From Candidatus Zixiibacteriota bacterium (GTDB lineage Bacteria; Zixibacteria; MSB-5A5; JAABVY01), in NCBI GenBank assembly GCA_011777135.1, contig JAABVY010000040.1:1-5100 (forward strand): 5,100 nucleotides of DNA. The letters run 5' to 3'. Positions 1 through 5,100 of this stretch are shown in pieces. Below the pieces are notes generated by a model, which was not told the origin of the DNA, made no database searches, and was given only the letters and a program-made list of their open reading frames with translations. The translations under genes and the position numbers were made by a program. Position 1 is the stretch's first letter. Each line of letters begins with the position of its first letter.

Positions 1-1243
1 AGGTACCCTGGAAGACAAACGGATCCGGAGGATCGCCTATCTTAGCGATTCTGACACCTAACAGTGAACCTTCCAGAACTGTAATGGTAATATCGCAGGT
101 CGCGGTCTCACCGAAGCCGTCGCCGGCTGTTACGGTGAAGGTCCAGGTACCTATATCACCATTGTTTTCCCAGGTAAAGACACCGCCACTGACACTCGGC
201 GGATTTGTTACGCCGGGATCGGTGACGGTTTCGGTTATTGGATCACAGTCGAAGTTGTCCAGACCGAGATCGACAGTAACGGTCTTGTTCTGGGAGAATT
301 CGAATTCAAGTGCTCCGGTCGGGCAGCTGGTGTACTGCAAGCCGGCGTTACTTAAAGTAACAGTAAAAGTGTATTCGGTTGTCGCCGGACAAGAATTTGA
401 TACCGAAACAGTTACGGTATAATCGCCGGGATCACCACCGTCAAAGGTGAATAATCCGCCATTAGTGATGCTTGCATTTGTCAAGCCGCCGTCATCAACA
501 ACGGCATATCCAGTAAGGGTCTCGCCATCCTGAACAGGAATAGCATTGAACTGGAATGAACCACCATCACAGTGGGGAACAGTCAAAACATCTCCCGTAG
601 GAGTGCTTGTGAATTGCGGAGCCTGGCAAGGAATAAACGCGACATATGTCGCAAAGGCGCCGGCTCCGTCATTAAAGGTCGGATTCAGCGGGGTGATATC
701 AGGCGGTTGGGATGTTCCATCCCAGCCGTCCCAGAGCCAGTCACCGGCTTGGCCGAACTTGATCGTCGAGTCGATAAAAATAGTACCGGTATCTCCTAAA
801 CCGGCGCCCGGTACTGCGATATCGAGTTCAAAAAAGCCGGCATCAGCCAGACCGCCTGGCTCGAATCCGGGGAAGGTGGTCGGGGGTGTCCAGGCACCAC
901 CGAATCCAATGGTATCATCAGTGGCCGCATAGTACCAGTTCCATGGCATGCCCTGTACATTGAAGATCGGCTCAAAGCGGCTGCCTGAAACGTAGTTACC
1001 GGAACCATTGACTACGGTAGCGGTAACGCTACCGGTTGCGCTGACTGCCAGACCATTCGAGAATCCAACTATAACCTGATCATTCTCGAATTGGAAAGTG
1101 ACAGTCGCACCGGTCAATCCCGCATTATTGAGGGTGTCCGGCGCAATGTCGCCATATGGCGCTACCATGATCCGGTTTGCAGCCGTAGCAAAACCAAAAG
1201 TGAGAAGAAGCATCAAAAAGGTAAGAAACAAACTGCGCTTCAT
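1..1243 (-). CDS. Secreted multi-domain Ig-like repeat protein, 3' end cut by window edge
   Basis: The frame is open from an ATG at 1243 to the left edge, giving 414 whole codons with no stop; the C-terminus is missing. The start is supported by AAGGAG at 1250-1255, six bases upstream, and by an in-frame stop at 1274-1276. Residues 1-21 form a signal peptide (MKRS, a hydrophobic stretch, then an A-T-A cleavage site), so the protein is exported. Residues about 22-205 are an aromatic- and Gly-rich region I cannot assign. Residues about 207-297 and 301-390 are two beta-sandwich repeats of bacterial Ig/cadherin-like type, each ending in the usual pattern (DYTVTVSVSNS then YTFTVTL; TWTFTVTAGDGFG then CDITITVL). 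From residue 395 (LLGVRIAKIG, then FQGT) a further module starts that resembles the cohesin-like domains of related exported proteins. No catalytic motif is visible. A structural or adhesive surface role is inferred only. Confidence 0.85.
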   Translation of the reverse strand, partial: MKRSLFLTFLMLLLTFGFATAANRIMVAPYGDIAPDTLNNAGLTGATVTFQFENDQVIVGFSNGLAVSATGSVTATVVNGSGNYVSGSRFEPIFNVQGMPWNWYYAATDDTIGFGGAWTPPTTFPGFEPGGLADAGFFELDIAVPGAGLGDTGTIFIDSTIKFGQAGDWLWDGWDGTSQPPDITPLNPTFNDGAGAFATYVAFIPCQAPQFTSTPTGDVLTVPHCDGGSFQFNAIPVQDGETLTGYAVVDDGGLTNASITNGGLFTFDGGDPGDYTVTVSVSNSCPATTEYTFTVTLSNAGLQYTSCPTGALEFEFSQNKTVTVDLGLDNFDCDPITETVTDPGVTNPPSVSGGVFTWENNGDIGTWTFTVTAGDGFGETATCDITITVLEGSLLGVRIAKIGDPPDPFVFQGT

Positions 1244-1504
1244 AGTAAACTCCTTAACTAAAGAAGTATAGGGTTAATATTGTTTTTTCTACCTTTCCCC
1301 CCTCAAGGAAAACTAGTTTGGCTTGTCTTGCTGAATTTCAGAAATTTTTCGTCCATTCAGCGGTGGCTTGAGGTTACAGGGCCTCTTCTTCTTCTTCTCT
1401 TTGCACCTCCTTTCTTTTCCTAAATGAATTACCTTTTTGTATCTCACTAAAGGTAATTACTTTCAAAAACATTTGAATAGTATTAAAAACAGGTTTTTTC
1501 ATAA
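1244..1504. other. Intergenic spacer between the two secreted-protein genes
   Basis: These 261 bases separate two minus-strand genes. No ORF, tRNA or canonical terminator is visible: no stable GC-rich hairpin followed by a T run on the minus strand. The spacer holds the AT-rich inverted repeat at 1427-1458, a purine-rich GAA repeat on the minus strand (about 1383-1398), an unused Shine-Dalgarno-like stretch (1404-1413) and the true ribosome site of the downstream gene (1250-1255). Read-through from the dockerin gene into the Ig-like gene is therefore possible, but a separate promoter cannot be excluded. Confidence 0.6.
1427..1458. repeat. Perfect 10-base inverted repeat, 12-base spacer
   Basis: AATTACCTTT (1427-1436) is the exact reverse complement of AAAGGTAATT (1449-1458). 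The right arm also lies within an 8-base palindrome, GTAATTAC (1453-1460). No T run follows on either strand and only two of ten pairs are G-C, so an intrinsic terminator is unlikely. The size fits either a regulator-binding dyad or a weak mRNA hairpin between the two secreted-protein genes. Confidence 0.5.
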
Positions 1505-2701
1505 TTAACAGTCCGGAATACCGTCCCCGCTCGTGTCACAGGGCATATTCCCTCCCACGAAAACATAATTGATAATATAGACAGCGTCGGAAACATTCAC
1601 CGAGCCGTCACAATTTACTTCCCCGCTGGCCAATGGATTGGGAGCCTGGCCTCCAACGAAAACATAATTTATGATGTAGACGGCGTCGGATACATTGCGC
1701 GAGCCGTCGGAATTTGCATCTCCGCATAAATATTCAGGGCAGGTCACCTCAATCTGACCGTGCGAGAATAAGACCTGGGCAGGATCAACATACCCGGTGG
1801 AATCCCACAGGAGGCAGTTGGTGCATTCCCAGAGATAACAGGAACCACCGTACTCATAATAGCAGACCGAGTCCAGGCAATAGTTGTTCAATTCATCGCT
1901 TGCGCATTTGCGCACGCATTCCTTGTGCAGGTCGGGCGGTACCGTAGCACATGCATAGGCTGTGTCGCTCCAGACCCAGCCGATAAACTGGCCCGAGTCA
2001 TTCGAAAATCTTGTCTGCGCAGTATCGAATGTGATCCTTATGATGGAGTCACAGAAACACTCTTCCCAGGGCAGCATAATAGTGCTGTCCCCGTCTTCGA
2101 CTTCACAACTGTCATATATTGTATAATCTTTCACCTCGGCCCTTACCCTGCATAACAATCCCTGCGAGGTCGGCGATGGTATCCCGTTCTCCGACCCACC
2201 GGCGTTGGGATCATTGGCGATTGCATTGACTTTCAAATTCTTGTTTTCACTGTCGAGAATGGAAACATCCACAAAATGCCAGCCTCCAGTAAGGGCGCTG
2301 GAAGTATCAATCGCACCCTTCTCGACCCAGCTGGAGTCGATTGTAGTATCCGCCCACGACAGGCAGGTTGACAACAAGCAACTGTCACCCACATTATCAT
2401 AGTAGAGACAGGAGTCTTCAAGGCAATTCTCATATATTGTATCAACCAGCCATCCGGAGTCAGCAAAAAAGCCGATAAAATCTGCATATTGCAGTGATAC
2501 CCAGAGGGTGAAACCGGTTATCTTCTCGCCGCTAAAATTGTCAATCTTCATGTTTATAACAATGCTATCGTTATCAGGCTGCGTTTCCACAGAATCAATA
2601 TATGTAATCAACTGACCATTCGCGTCAAGAGGACCGAATAATACAAGTACAATCGTAAGTAATACTATACAGAGCAGCTTATTCATAGGGCCGTTGGCCA
2701 T
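1505..2701 (-). CDS. Secreted cysteine-rich protein with C-terminal type I dockerin
   Basis: A complete 398-residue exported protein. The ATG at 2701 has AGGAGG at 2708-2713, six bases away, and an in-frame stop at 2717-2719, so it is preferred over Met6. Residues 1-29 are a signal peptide with likely cleavage at A-N-G before Q30; C11 lies inside the hydrophobic core without a lipobox. Residues about 30-245 are a predicted beta-rich region of cohesin-like character (NFSGEKITGFTLWVSL near 55-70). Twenty-two cysteines are present, including a repeated pattern C-x4-C-x7/9-C-x4-C at 93-113 and 275-293. Residues 326-351 and 360-384 are two dockerin EF-hand-like repeats: ligands D328, N330, D332, N336, D339, and E361, N363, D365, N369, D372. 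The tail DTSGDGIPDC resembles a thrombospondin type 3 calcium motif. By family knowledge a dockerin docks onto a cohesin in the presence of calcium. The partner and overall role are unknown; nothing indicates a cellulase. Confidence 0.9.
   Translation of the reverse strand: MANGPMNKLLCIVLLTIVLVLFGPLDANGQLITYIDSVETQPDNDSIVINMKIDNFSGEKITGFTLWVSLQYADFIGFFADSGWLVDTIYENCLEDSCLYYDNVGDSCLLSTCLSWADTTIDSSWVEKGAIDTSSALTGGWHFVDVSILDSENKNLKVNAIANDPNAGGSENGIPSPTSQGLLCRVRAEVKDYTIYDSCEVEDGDSTIMLPWEECFCDSIIRITFDTAQTRFSNDSGQFIGWVWSDTAYACATVPPDLHKECVRKCASDELNNYCLDSVCYYEYGGSCYLWECTNCLLWDSTGYVDPAQVLFSHGQIEVTCPEYLCGDANSDGSRNVSDAVYIINYVFVGGQAPNPLASGEVNCDGSVNVSDAVYIINYVFVGGNMPCDTSGDGIPDC
1550..1696 (-). repeat. Duplicated dockerin DNA segment
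   Basis: Positions 1649-1696 and 1550-1597 encode the identical 16 residues NVSDAVYIINYVFVGG. Compared codon by codon, 9 of 16 codons are identical and 7 differ, all at the third position and all synonymous. The two copies are the calcium-loop ends and helices of the paired dockerin repeats. Confidence 0.85.
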
Positions 2702-2707
2702 AAATCT

Positions 2708-2713
2708 CCTCCT
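2708..2713 (-). promoter_or_regulatory. Ribosome binding site of dockerin gene
   Basis: The minus strand reads AGGAGG six bases before the ATG at 2701. This fixes the start at Met1 rather than Met6. The site lies four bases downstream (on the mRNA) of the right arm of the 12-base inverted repeat, so leader folding could affect its access. Confidence 0.8.
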
Positions 2714-2717
2714 TAAT

Positions 2718-2820
2718 TAATGATTGGGAGTTTTAATTTTAATTCCCGTAGCATTCACGCACAATAGTAATATCGCCTCCATTGCCGATTTGGTTTAGCT
2801 TTTCGATATCCCAATCATTA
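2718..2820 (-). promoter_or_regulatory. Dyad-framed leader element before dockerin gene
   Basis: TAATGATTGGGA (2718-2729) and TCCCAATCATTA (2809-2820) are perfect reverse complements, 12 bases each, enclosing 79 bases. On the minus-strand mRNA they would form a basal stem closing just before the ribosome site. Directly inside the stem, TATCG (2804-2808) can pair with CGATA at about 2771-2775, suggesting a second helix. This arrangement resembles a structured cis-regulatory leader. I recognise no known riboswitch class in it. A pair of sites for a DNA-binding regulator would give the same pattern. Confidence 0.45.
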
Positions 2821-2849
2821 CACGAGTATGATAAACGGCCTCGATTTTA

Positions 2850-2879
2850 AGTATTCTTGATGGAGTATTTTCCAGTCAA
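2850..2879 (-). promoter_or_regulatory. Candidate sigma-70-like promoter for dockerin gene
   Basis: The minus strand has TTGACT (2874-2879, five of six to the -35 consensus), an 18-base spacer and AATACT (2850-2855, four of six to the -10 consensus). Transcription would begin near 2843 and give a leader of about 140 bases containing the whole dyad-framed element. The match is by eye only, and promoter consensus in this lineage may differ. Confidence 0.35.
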
Positions 2880-3278
2880 AATGTTCAGTACATGTTGATA
2901 GAGCCCAAAAACTCTGTTTACTTTCGAGACAAAAGTTTCAGTTTACAACTGTATCAACGAAGACTCAATACATCCGCCAGGTAACGTACCAAATGAGTAT
3001 TTTGTGAAAGGTTGAGGATTAATTCTTGTCCATAATTAAATTCTGTCGGGCTAAATATAAGTCCGGTTGCGTCTTTTGTCAACAGAAAATCAATCCTTTT
3101 TGCGAATATTTTTTTCGATCATTTTACGAATATGATCCAGTAATTCAGGCGCTCCATTTCTGCCTAATCGACTCCTGTAAAGTAACCTTCCAAAAAAGCA
3201 AGTAATGTGCCAGCTAAAAAAGAGCCTTCACATAGTTGGTACGGTGATATGATACAAAAAGCAGGTGTTTTGGCAATA

Positions 3279-3295
3279 TTTTTTTTGAAAAAAAA
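3279..3295. repeat. T8-G-A8 palindromic homopolymer tract
   Basis: Eight T, one G and eight A follow one another, with further A/T runs to 3303. Such tracts are intrinsically stiff or bent DNA. On the minus strand the tract adds to the T-rich sequence downstream of the dyad at 3314-3362. No function can be assigned from sequence alone. Confidence 0.6.
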
Positions 3296-3308
3296 TAAAA
3301 ATAGGCCG

Positions 3309-3362
3309 AAAAACTGACCGGCTGCTTGAGAGGGGGGCATAAACTCAAACTGGACCGATCAG
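3309..3362 (-). terminator. Terminator-like imperfect hairpin with T tract
   Basis: On the minus strand, 3362-3355 pairs with 3321-3314 (CTGATCGG with CCGGTCAG, one A/C mismatch). After an internal loop, TTGAG (3348-3344) pairs with CTCAA (3330-3326); the apical loop is 3331-3343. The stem is followed directly by TTTTT (3309-3313) and then by further T-rich sequence to about 3279. This fits an intrinsic terminator for minus-strand transcription, about 275 bases beyond the dehydrogenase stop. It could end that transcript's long 3' UTR or an unannotated small RNA. The internal loop makes the call moderate. Confidence 0.4.
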
Positions 3363-3637
3363 CCCTCAGCCCGTATTTTTTCCATAGTCTAAAACGCATA
3401 AAGGATAATTTTGTTCCTGCCTTTCTTATAATATTATATGCCTCCCGAAAATATACTCCCCTGAATACACTGCGATGCTGAGAGTTCTGCAAAGTTATTG
3501 AATACTATATATTTATAACCGCAGATTCAGCTGATTGAGTCGCACTAACCGGCACAATCCCCGAAATCTTGCTGTATCCTGAAAAACCGGGCAAAAATCA
3601 TGAATGAAATTGCAGAAAAACTGAAAAATCTCAACTC

Positions 3638-4831
3638 TTATAAGGCCATTTGAAAAATTTCTGAAAGATCGTCTTTATACAACGGTTTATAGCTTCGGAT
3701 GTAATTCTCGCCGCCGCCGTATACTTCGATTGTATCATCTACCATTTTTTCCAGCTTTTCCTCGCCAATCCCTTCATCTGAGAGCCTGGCATACATACCC
3801 ACTTGTTTCATCCAATCCTCAAAACGGGAAATAAAGGCCTCAGCGGCCTCATTTAGCTCCATTTCATCTATATCGATGAAGAAAATATTTCTGGCAAGTT
3901 GGGCATATTTCCCAGGACGATTTCTGAAAGTATATCTCATCAGCGGAGGCAACATAATAGCCAGCCCGCGTCCGTGGGCAATATCGTAATGTCCCGAGAT
4001 AACATGTTCGATGAAATGCAGCGGGAATGGTCCCGGACGGCCCAGGTTCACCGGCCCCAGCAGAGCCATGGTGGAGCACCAGGACATATTGGCACGAGCA
4101 TCCAGATTCCTGGGATCCTCCAGCAGGACTTCCAGATTTTCCATAACCGTCCGCATAATCCCTTCAGAAAAGCGGTCCTGCAGCGGGGTATTATTCGGCC
4201 CGGTCAGGTATGACTCTATAACATGGCTCATAATATCCATAGCGCCGTCAATTGTGGTCTGGCGCTCGAGCGATACAGTCAGCTCGGGATCTACAATGGA
4301 TACTTTCGGGTACATAAAATCCGAGAAAAGACCCGCCTTCTGTTTTGTCTCCCAGCTGCTGATCACCGCGCCTCGATTGCCTTCGGAGGCCGTGGCGGCC
4401 ACAGTCGGGATCAGCATAATCGGAAGCGCGTCCTCGACCTCCCTCTTTTTATCAGGATCCTCATTATAGACATAATCCCAGATCGGATAACCCGATTTTG
4501 TAACCACAGCGATTGCCTTGGAGGCATCCATAGTCGAGCCTCCGCCCAAACCAAGTACCATATCGCAGTTATTTTCGCGCGCTATTTTACCGGCTTTATC
4601 GATTGTTGTAGAACGAGGATTGGGCTCGATTCCCTCAAAATGGACGTACTCGACCCCGGAATCCTCAAGATTTTTGCCAACTTTTTCAAGAAGACCGCTT
4701 TTTTTGACATGCGACTGCCCGGTGACAATAAGCGCCTTCTTTCCGATTCCGGCGGCCTCTTCCCCGGCCTTTTTGATCTCACCAACGCCAAATATGATCT
4801 TCACGGGATTTCTGAATACGAAATTTTCCAT
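3638..4831 (-). CDS. Iron-containing alcohol dehydrogenase, butanol-dehydrogenase-like
   Basis: A complete 397-residue group III metal-dependent alcohol dehydrogenase, normal length for the family, predicted cytoplasmic. The family interconverts aldehydes or ketones and alcohols with NAD(P)H. The N-terminal dinucleotide domain carries GGGS (96-99) and PTVAATASE (142-150). The metal ligands are all present: D199, H203 (MDIMSH), H272 and H286, with the 14-residue spacing of the last two matching YqhD and FucO; H276 matches the conserved extra histidine. The wording HFIEHVISGHYDIAHGRGLAI places it in the butanol-dehydrogenase/YqhD-like branch. G38 stands where FucO has the NAD-selecting Asp39, so NADP(H) preference is inferred. 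The start at 4831 is chosen because AAGGAG lies six bases upstream and family N-termini begin at ENFVFRNPVKI. The gene stands alone between a terminator and a long noncoding stretch. The natural substrate cannot be told. Confidence 0.95.
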   Translation of the reverse strand: MENFVFRNPVKIIFGVGEIKKAGEEAAGIGKKALIVTGQSHVKKSGLLEKVGKNLEDSGVEYVHFEGIEPNPRSTTIDKAGKIARENNCDMVLGLGGGSTMDASKAIAVVTKSGYPIWDYVYNEDPDKKREVEDALPIMLIPTVAATASEGNRGAVISSWETKQKAGLFSDFMYPKVSIVDPELTVSLERQTTIDGAMDIMSHVIESYLTGPNNTPLQDRFSEGIMRTVMENLEVLLEDPRNLDARANMSWCSTMALLGPVNLGRPGPFPLHFIEHVISGHYDIAHGRGLAIMLPPLMRYTFRNRPGKYAQLARNIFFIDIDEMELNEAAEAFISRFEDWMKQVGMYARLSDEGIGEEKLEKMVDDTIEVYGGGENYIRSYKPLYKDDLSEIFQMAL

Positions 4832-4837
4832 CCGCAG

Positions 4838-4843
4838 CTCCTT
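4838..4843 (-). promoter_or_regulatory. Ribosome binding site deciding the dehydrogenase start
   Basis: AAGGAG on the minus strand ends six bases before the ATG at 4831. The in-frame ATG at 4909 would add 26 residues (MKYAILQILR and on) outside the family's N-terminus and has no ribosome site, so it is not used as the start. Confidence 0.8.
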
Positions 4844-4857
4844 TTTTTTATTTACTG

Positions 4858-4886
4858 TCTTCGCGCGGGATTCTATGCTGCGAAGA
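4858..4886 (-). other. Short hairpin in dehydrogenase leader
   Basis: TCTTCGC on the minus strand (4886-4880) is the reverse complement of GCGAAGA (4864-4858), a 7-base stem with a 15-base loop. If the candidate promoter is right, transcription would begin at about this hairpin, so it would sit at the 5' end of the mRNA, where such structures can slow decay. The stem is short enough to be chance. Confidence 0.3.
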
Positions 4887-4892
4887 ATTTGC

Positions 4893-4920
4893 AAGATAGC
4901 ATATTTCAATCATTTAACAA
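4893..4920 (-). promoter_or_regulatory. Candidate promoter for alcohol dehydrogenase
   Basis: The minus strand shows TTGTTA (4915-4920), a 16-base spacer and TATCTT (4893-4898), each four of six to the sigma-70 boxes. It lies between the upstream terminator and the gene, where a promoter is expected if the gene is transcribed alone. The boxes are weak and the call rests mainly on position. Confidence 0.3.
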
Positions 4921-4950
4921 CAGATAGAATGCAGAAATGTTTTCGCACAG

Positions 4951-4982
4951 ATAAAAAACCGCCGTTTTAATCAACGGCGGTT
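4951..4982 (-). terminator. Strong intrinsic terminator upstream of the dehydrogenase unit
   Basis: AACCGCCGTT and AACGGCGGTT form a perfect 10-base stem (4957-4966 with 4973-4982) around a 6-base loop. On the minus strand the stem runs straight into TTTTTTAT, the standard rho-independent form. It ends transcription arriving from the right edge and isolates the dehydrogenase. On the plus strand the stem is followed only by ATTTCG, so plus-strand activity would be weak. Confidence 0.9.
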
Positions 4983-5100
4983 ATTTCGAAGTCGAACCAA
5001 AGGAGTAGTGCAAAAACTTTAAATATCCTAGCTCTCCTGGGATGATATTTCTGCAATCCTCTGTCCCCTGTTGCTGTAAAACAACTTCCTTAGAACCATT
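4981..5100 (-). CDS. Possible C-terminal fragment of an upstream gene, frame unresolved
   Basis: The terminator implies a minus-strand gene or RNA ending here. Two frames stay open from the right edge. One runs 39 residues to TAA at 4981-4983, ending YSFGSTSK at the base of the terminator stem. The other runs to TAG at 5028-5030 and ends GQRIAEISSQES, leaving about 45 bases before the stem. The second has the more ordinary residue composition and codon third positions closer to those of the dehydrogenase. Neither is recognisable as a family, and the stretch could also be a 3' UTR. The coordinates given cover the longer frame. Confidence 0.3.
   Translation of the reverse strand, partial: NGSKEVVLQQQGTEDCRNIIPGELGYLKFLHYSFGSTSK

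Larger units (their letters stand above)
2880..3637. other. Long AT-rich noncoding stretch between dehydrogenase and dockerin gene
   Basis: About 760 bases with no supported gene. The longest frame, 3214-3492 on the minus strand, begins with TTG, has no ribosome site, and has a composition (KK, FYFFSKK, SSLSLC) expected from AT-rich noncoding DNA. No tRNA T-loop signature was found. Recognisable contents are a terminator-like dyad (3309-3362), the T8-G-A8 tract (3279-3295), a 6-base inverted repeat GATCAT / ATGATC (3117-3122 / 3132-3137) and an 8-base palindrome TCAGCTGA (3527-3534). The sequence next to the dehydrogenase stop (3600-3637) has no strong hairpin. Confidence 0.55.

Noticed and set aside
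84..932. Plus-strand frames at 84-422 and 546-932
   Set aside because: They lie antisense to the secreted Ig-like gene, which has a signal peptide, ribosome site and continuous domain pattern; the plus-strand products are Pro/Val/Ser-rich shadows without ribosome sites.
796..1008. Minus-strand 70-residue frame
   Set aside because: It overlaps the Ig-like gene in another frame and has no ribosome site or recognisable features.
1294..1311. TTTCC / GGAAA hairpin as terminator in the spacer
   Set aside because: The stem is only five bases and is followed by an A-rich, not T-rich, tract on the minus strand.
2655..2701. Dockerin protein as a lipoprotein through C11
   Set aside because: The residues before C11 (MNKLL) do not form a lipobox, and the hydrophobic core continues past it to a better cleavage site at A-N-G before Q30.
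2717..2782. 21-codon minus-strand ORF in the dockerin leader, as a leader peptide
   Set aside because: It has an ATG and ends just before the ribosome site, but no Shine-Dalgarno precedes it and it has no attenuation-type run of regulatory codons.
3214..3492. Minus-strand 92-residue frame in the large gap
   Set aside because: It starts with TTG, lacks a ribosome site, spans the terminator-like dyad and T/A tracts, and has noncoding-like composition.
4885..4905. Sigma-54 promoter before the dehydrogenase
   Set aside because: A TTGCA is present on the minus strand but the required GG is missing at the fixed distance upstream.
4832..4909. Upstream ATG at 4909 as dehydrogenase start
   Set aside because: It adds 26 residues foreign to the family, has no ribosome site, and would overlap the candidate -10 and leader hairpin; ATG at 4831 has AAGGAG at ideal spacing.
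4011..4927. Long plus-strand frames at 4011-4469 and 4223-4927
   Set aside because: They are opposite the alcohol dehydrogenase, whose motifs and metal ligands are complete; the plus-strand translations show no domain pattern.

Overview
The window suggests an uncultured bacterium of the FCB lineage, most likely candidate Zixibacteria or a relative. The basis is indirect: two large secreted proteins with Ig-like and dockerin modules, and a dockerin repeat reading NVSDAVYIINYVFVGG, a wording I associate with that group. Strong AGGAGG-type ribosome binding sites and typical bacterial start regions agree with a bacterial genome. No rRNA, tRNA, CRISPR array or mobile element was seen.

Every supported gene lies on the minus strand, so the window reads right to left. 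From 5100 down to 4981 is a possible 3' end of an upstream gene whose frame is unresolved, closed by a strong intrinsic terminator (4951-4982). A single-gene unit follows: a weak promoter candidate (4893-4920), a short leader hairpin, and an iron-type, butanol-dehydrogenase-like alcohol dehydrogenase (3638-4831) with all metal ligands intact. Below it is about 760 bases of AT-rich sequence with no convincing gene, holding a terminator-like dyad followed by a T tract (3309-3362) and a T8-G-A8 tract.

Next is a secreted, cysteine-rich dockerin protein (1505-2701). Its presumed 5' leader is framed by a perfect 12-base inverted repeat (2718-2729 / 2809-2820) ending four bases before the Shine-Dalgarno site. 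After a 261-base spacer with its own inverted repeat, a second secreted protein (start at 1243) runs off the left edge. It has a signal peptide, an unassigned N-terminal domain and two Ig-like repeats. It is cut just as a new module begins that resembles the cohesin-like domains of such proteins. No stop interrupts its 414 codons inside the window, so it is a real partial gene.

The two secreted proteins probably belong to one surface or extracellular assembly (inference: shared strand, adjacency, a dockerin in one and a possible cohesin onset in the other). The dehydrogenase looks like an independent metabolic gene. The most unusual points are the dyad-framed leader, the duplicated four-cysteine motif in the dockerin protein, and two dockerin DNA repeats that differ only at synonymous sites.
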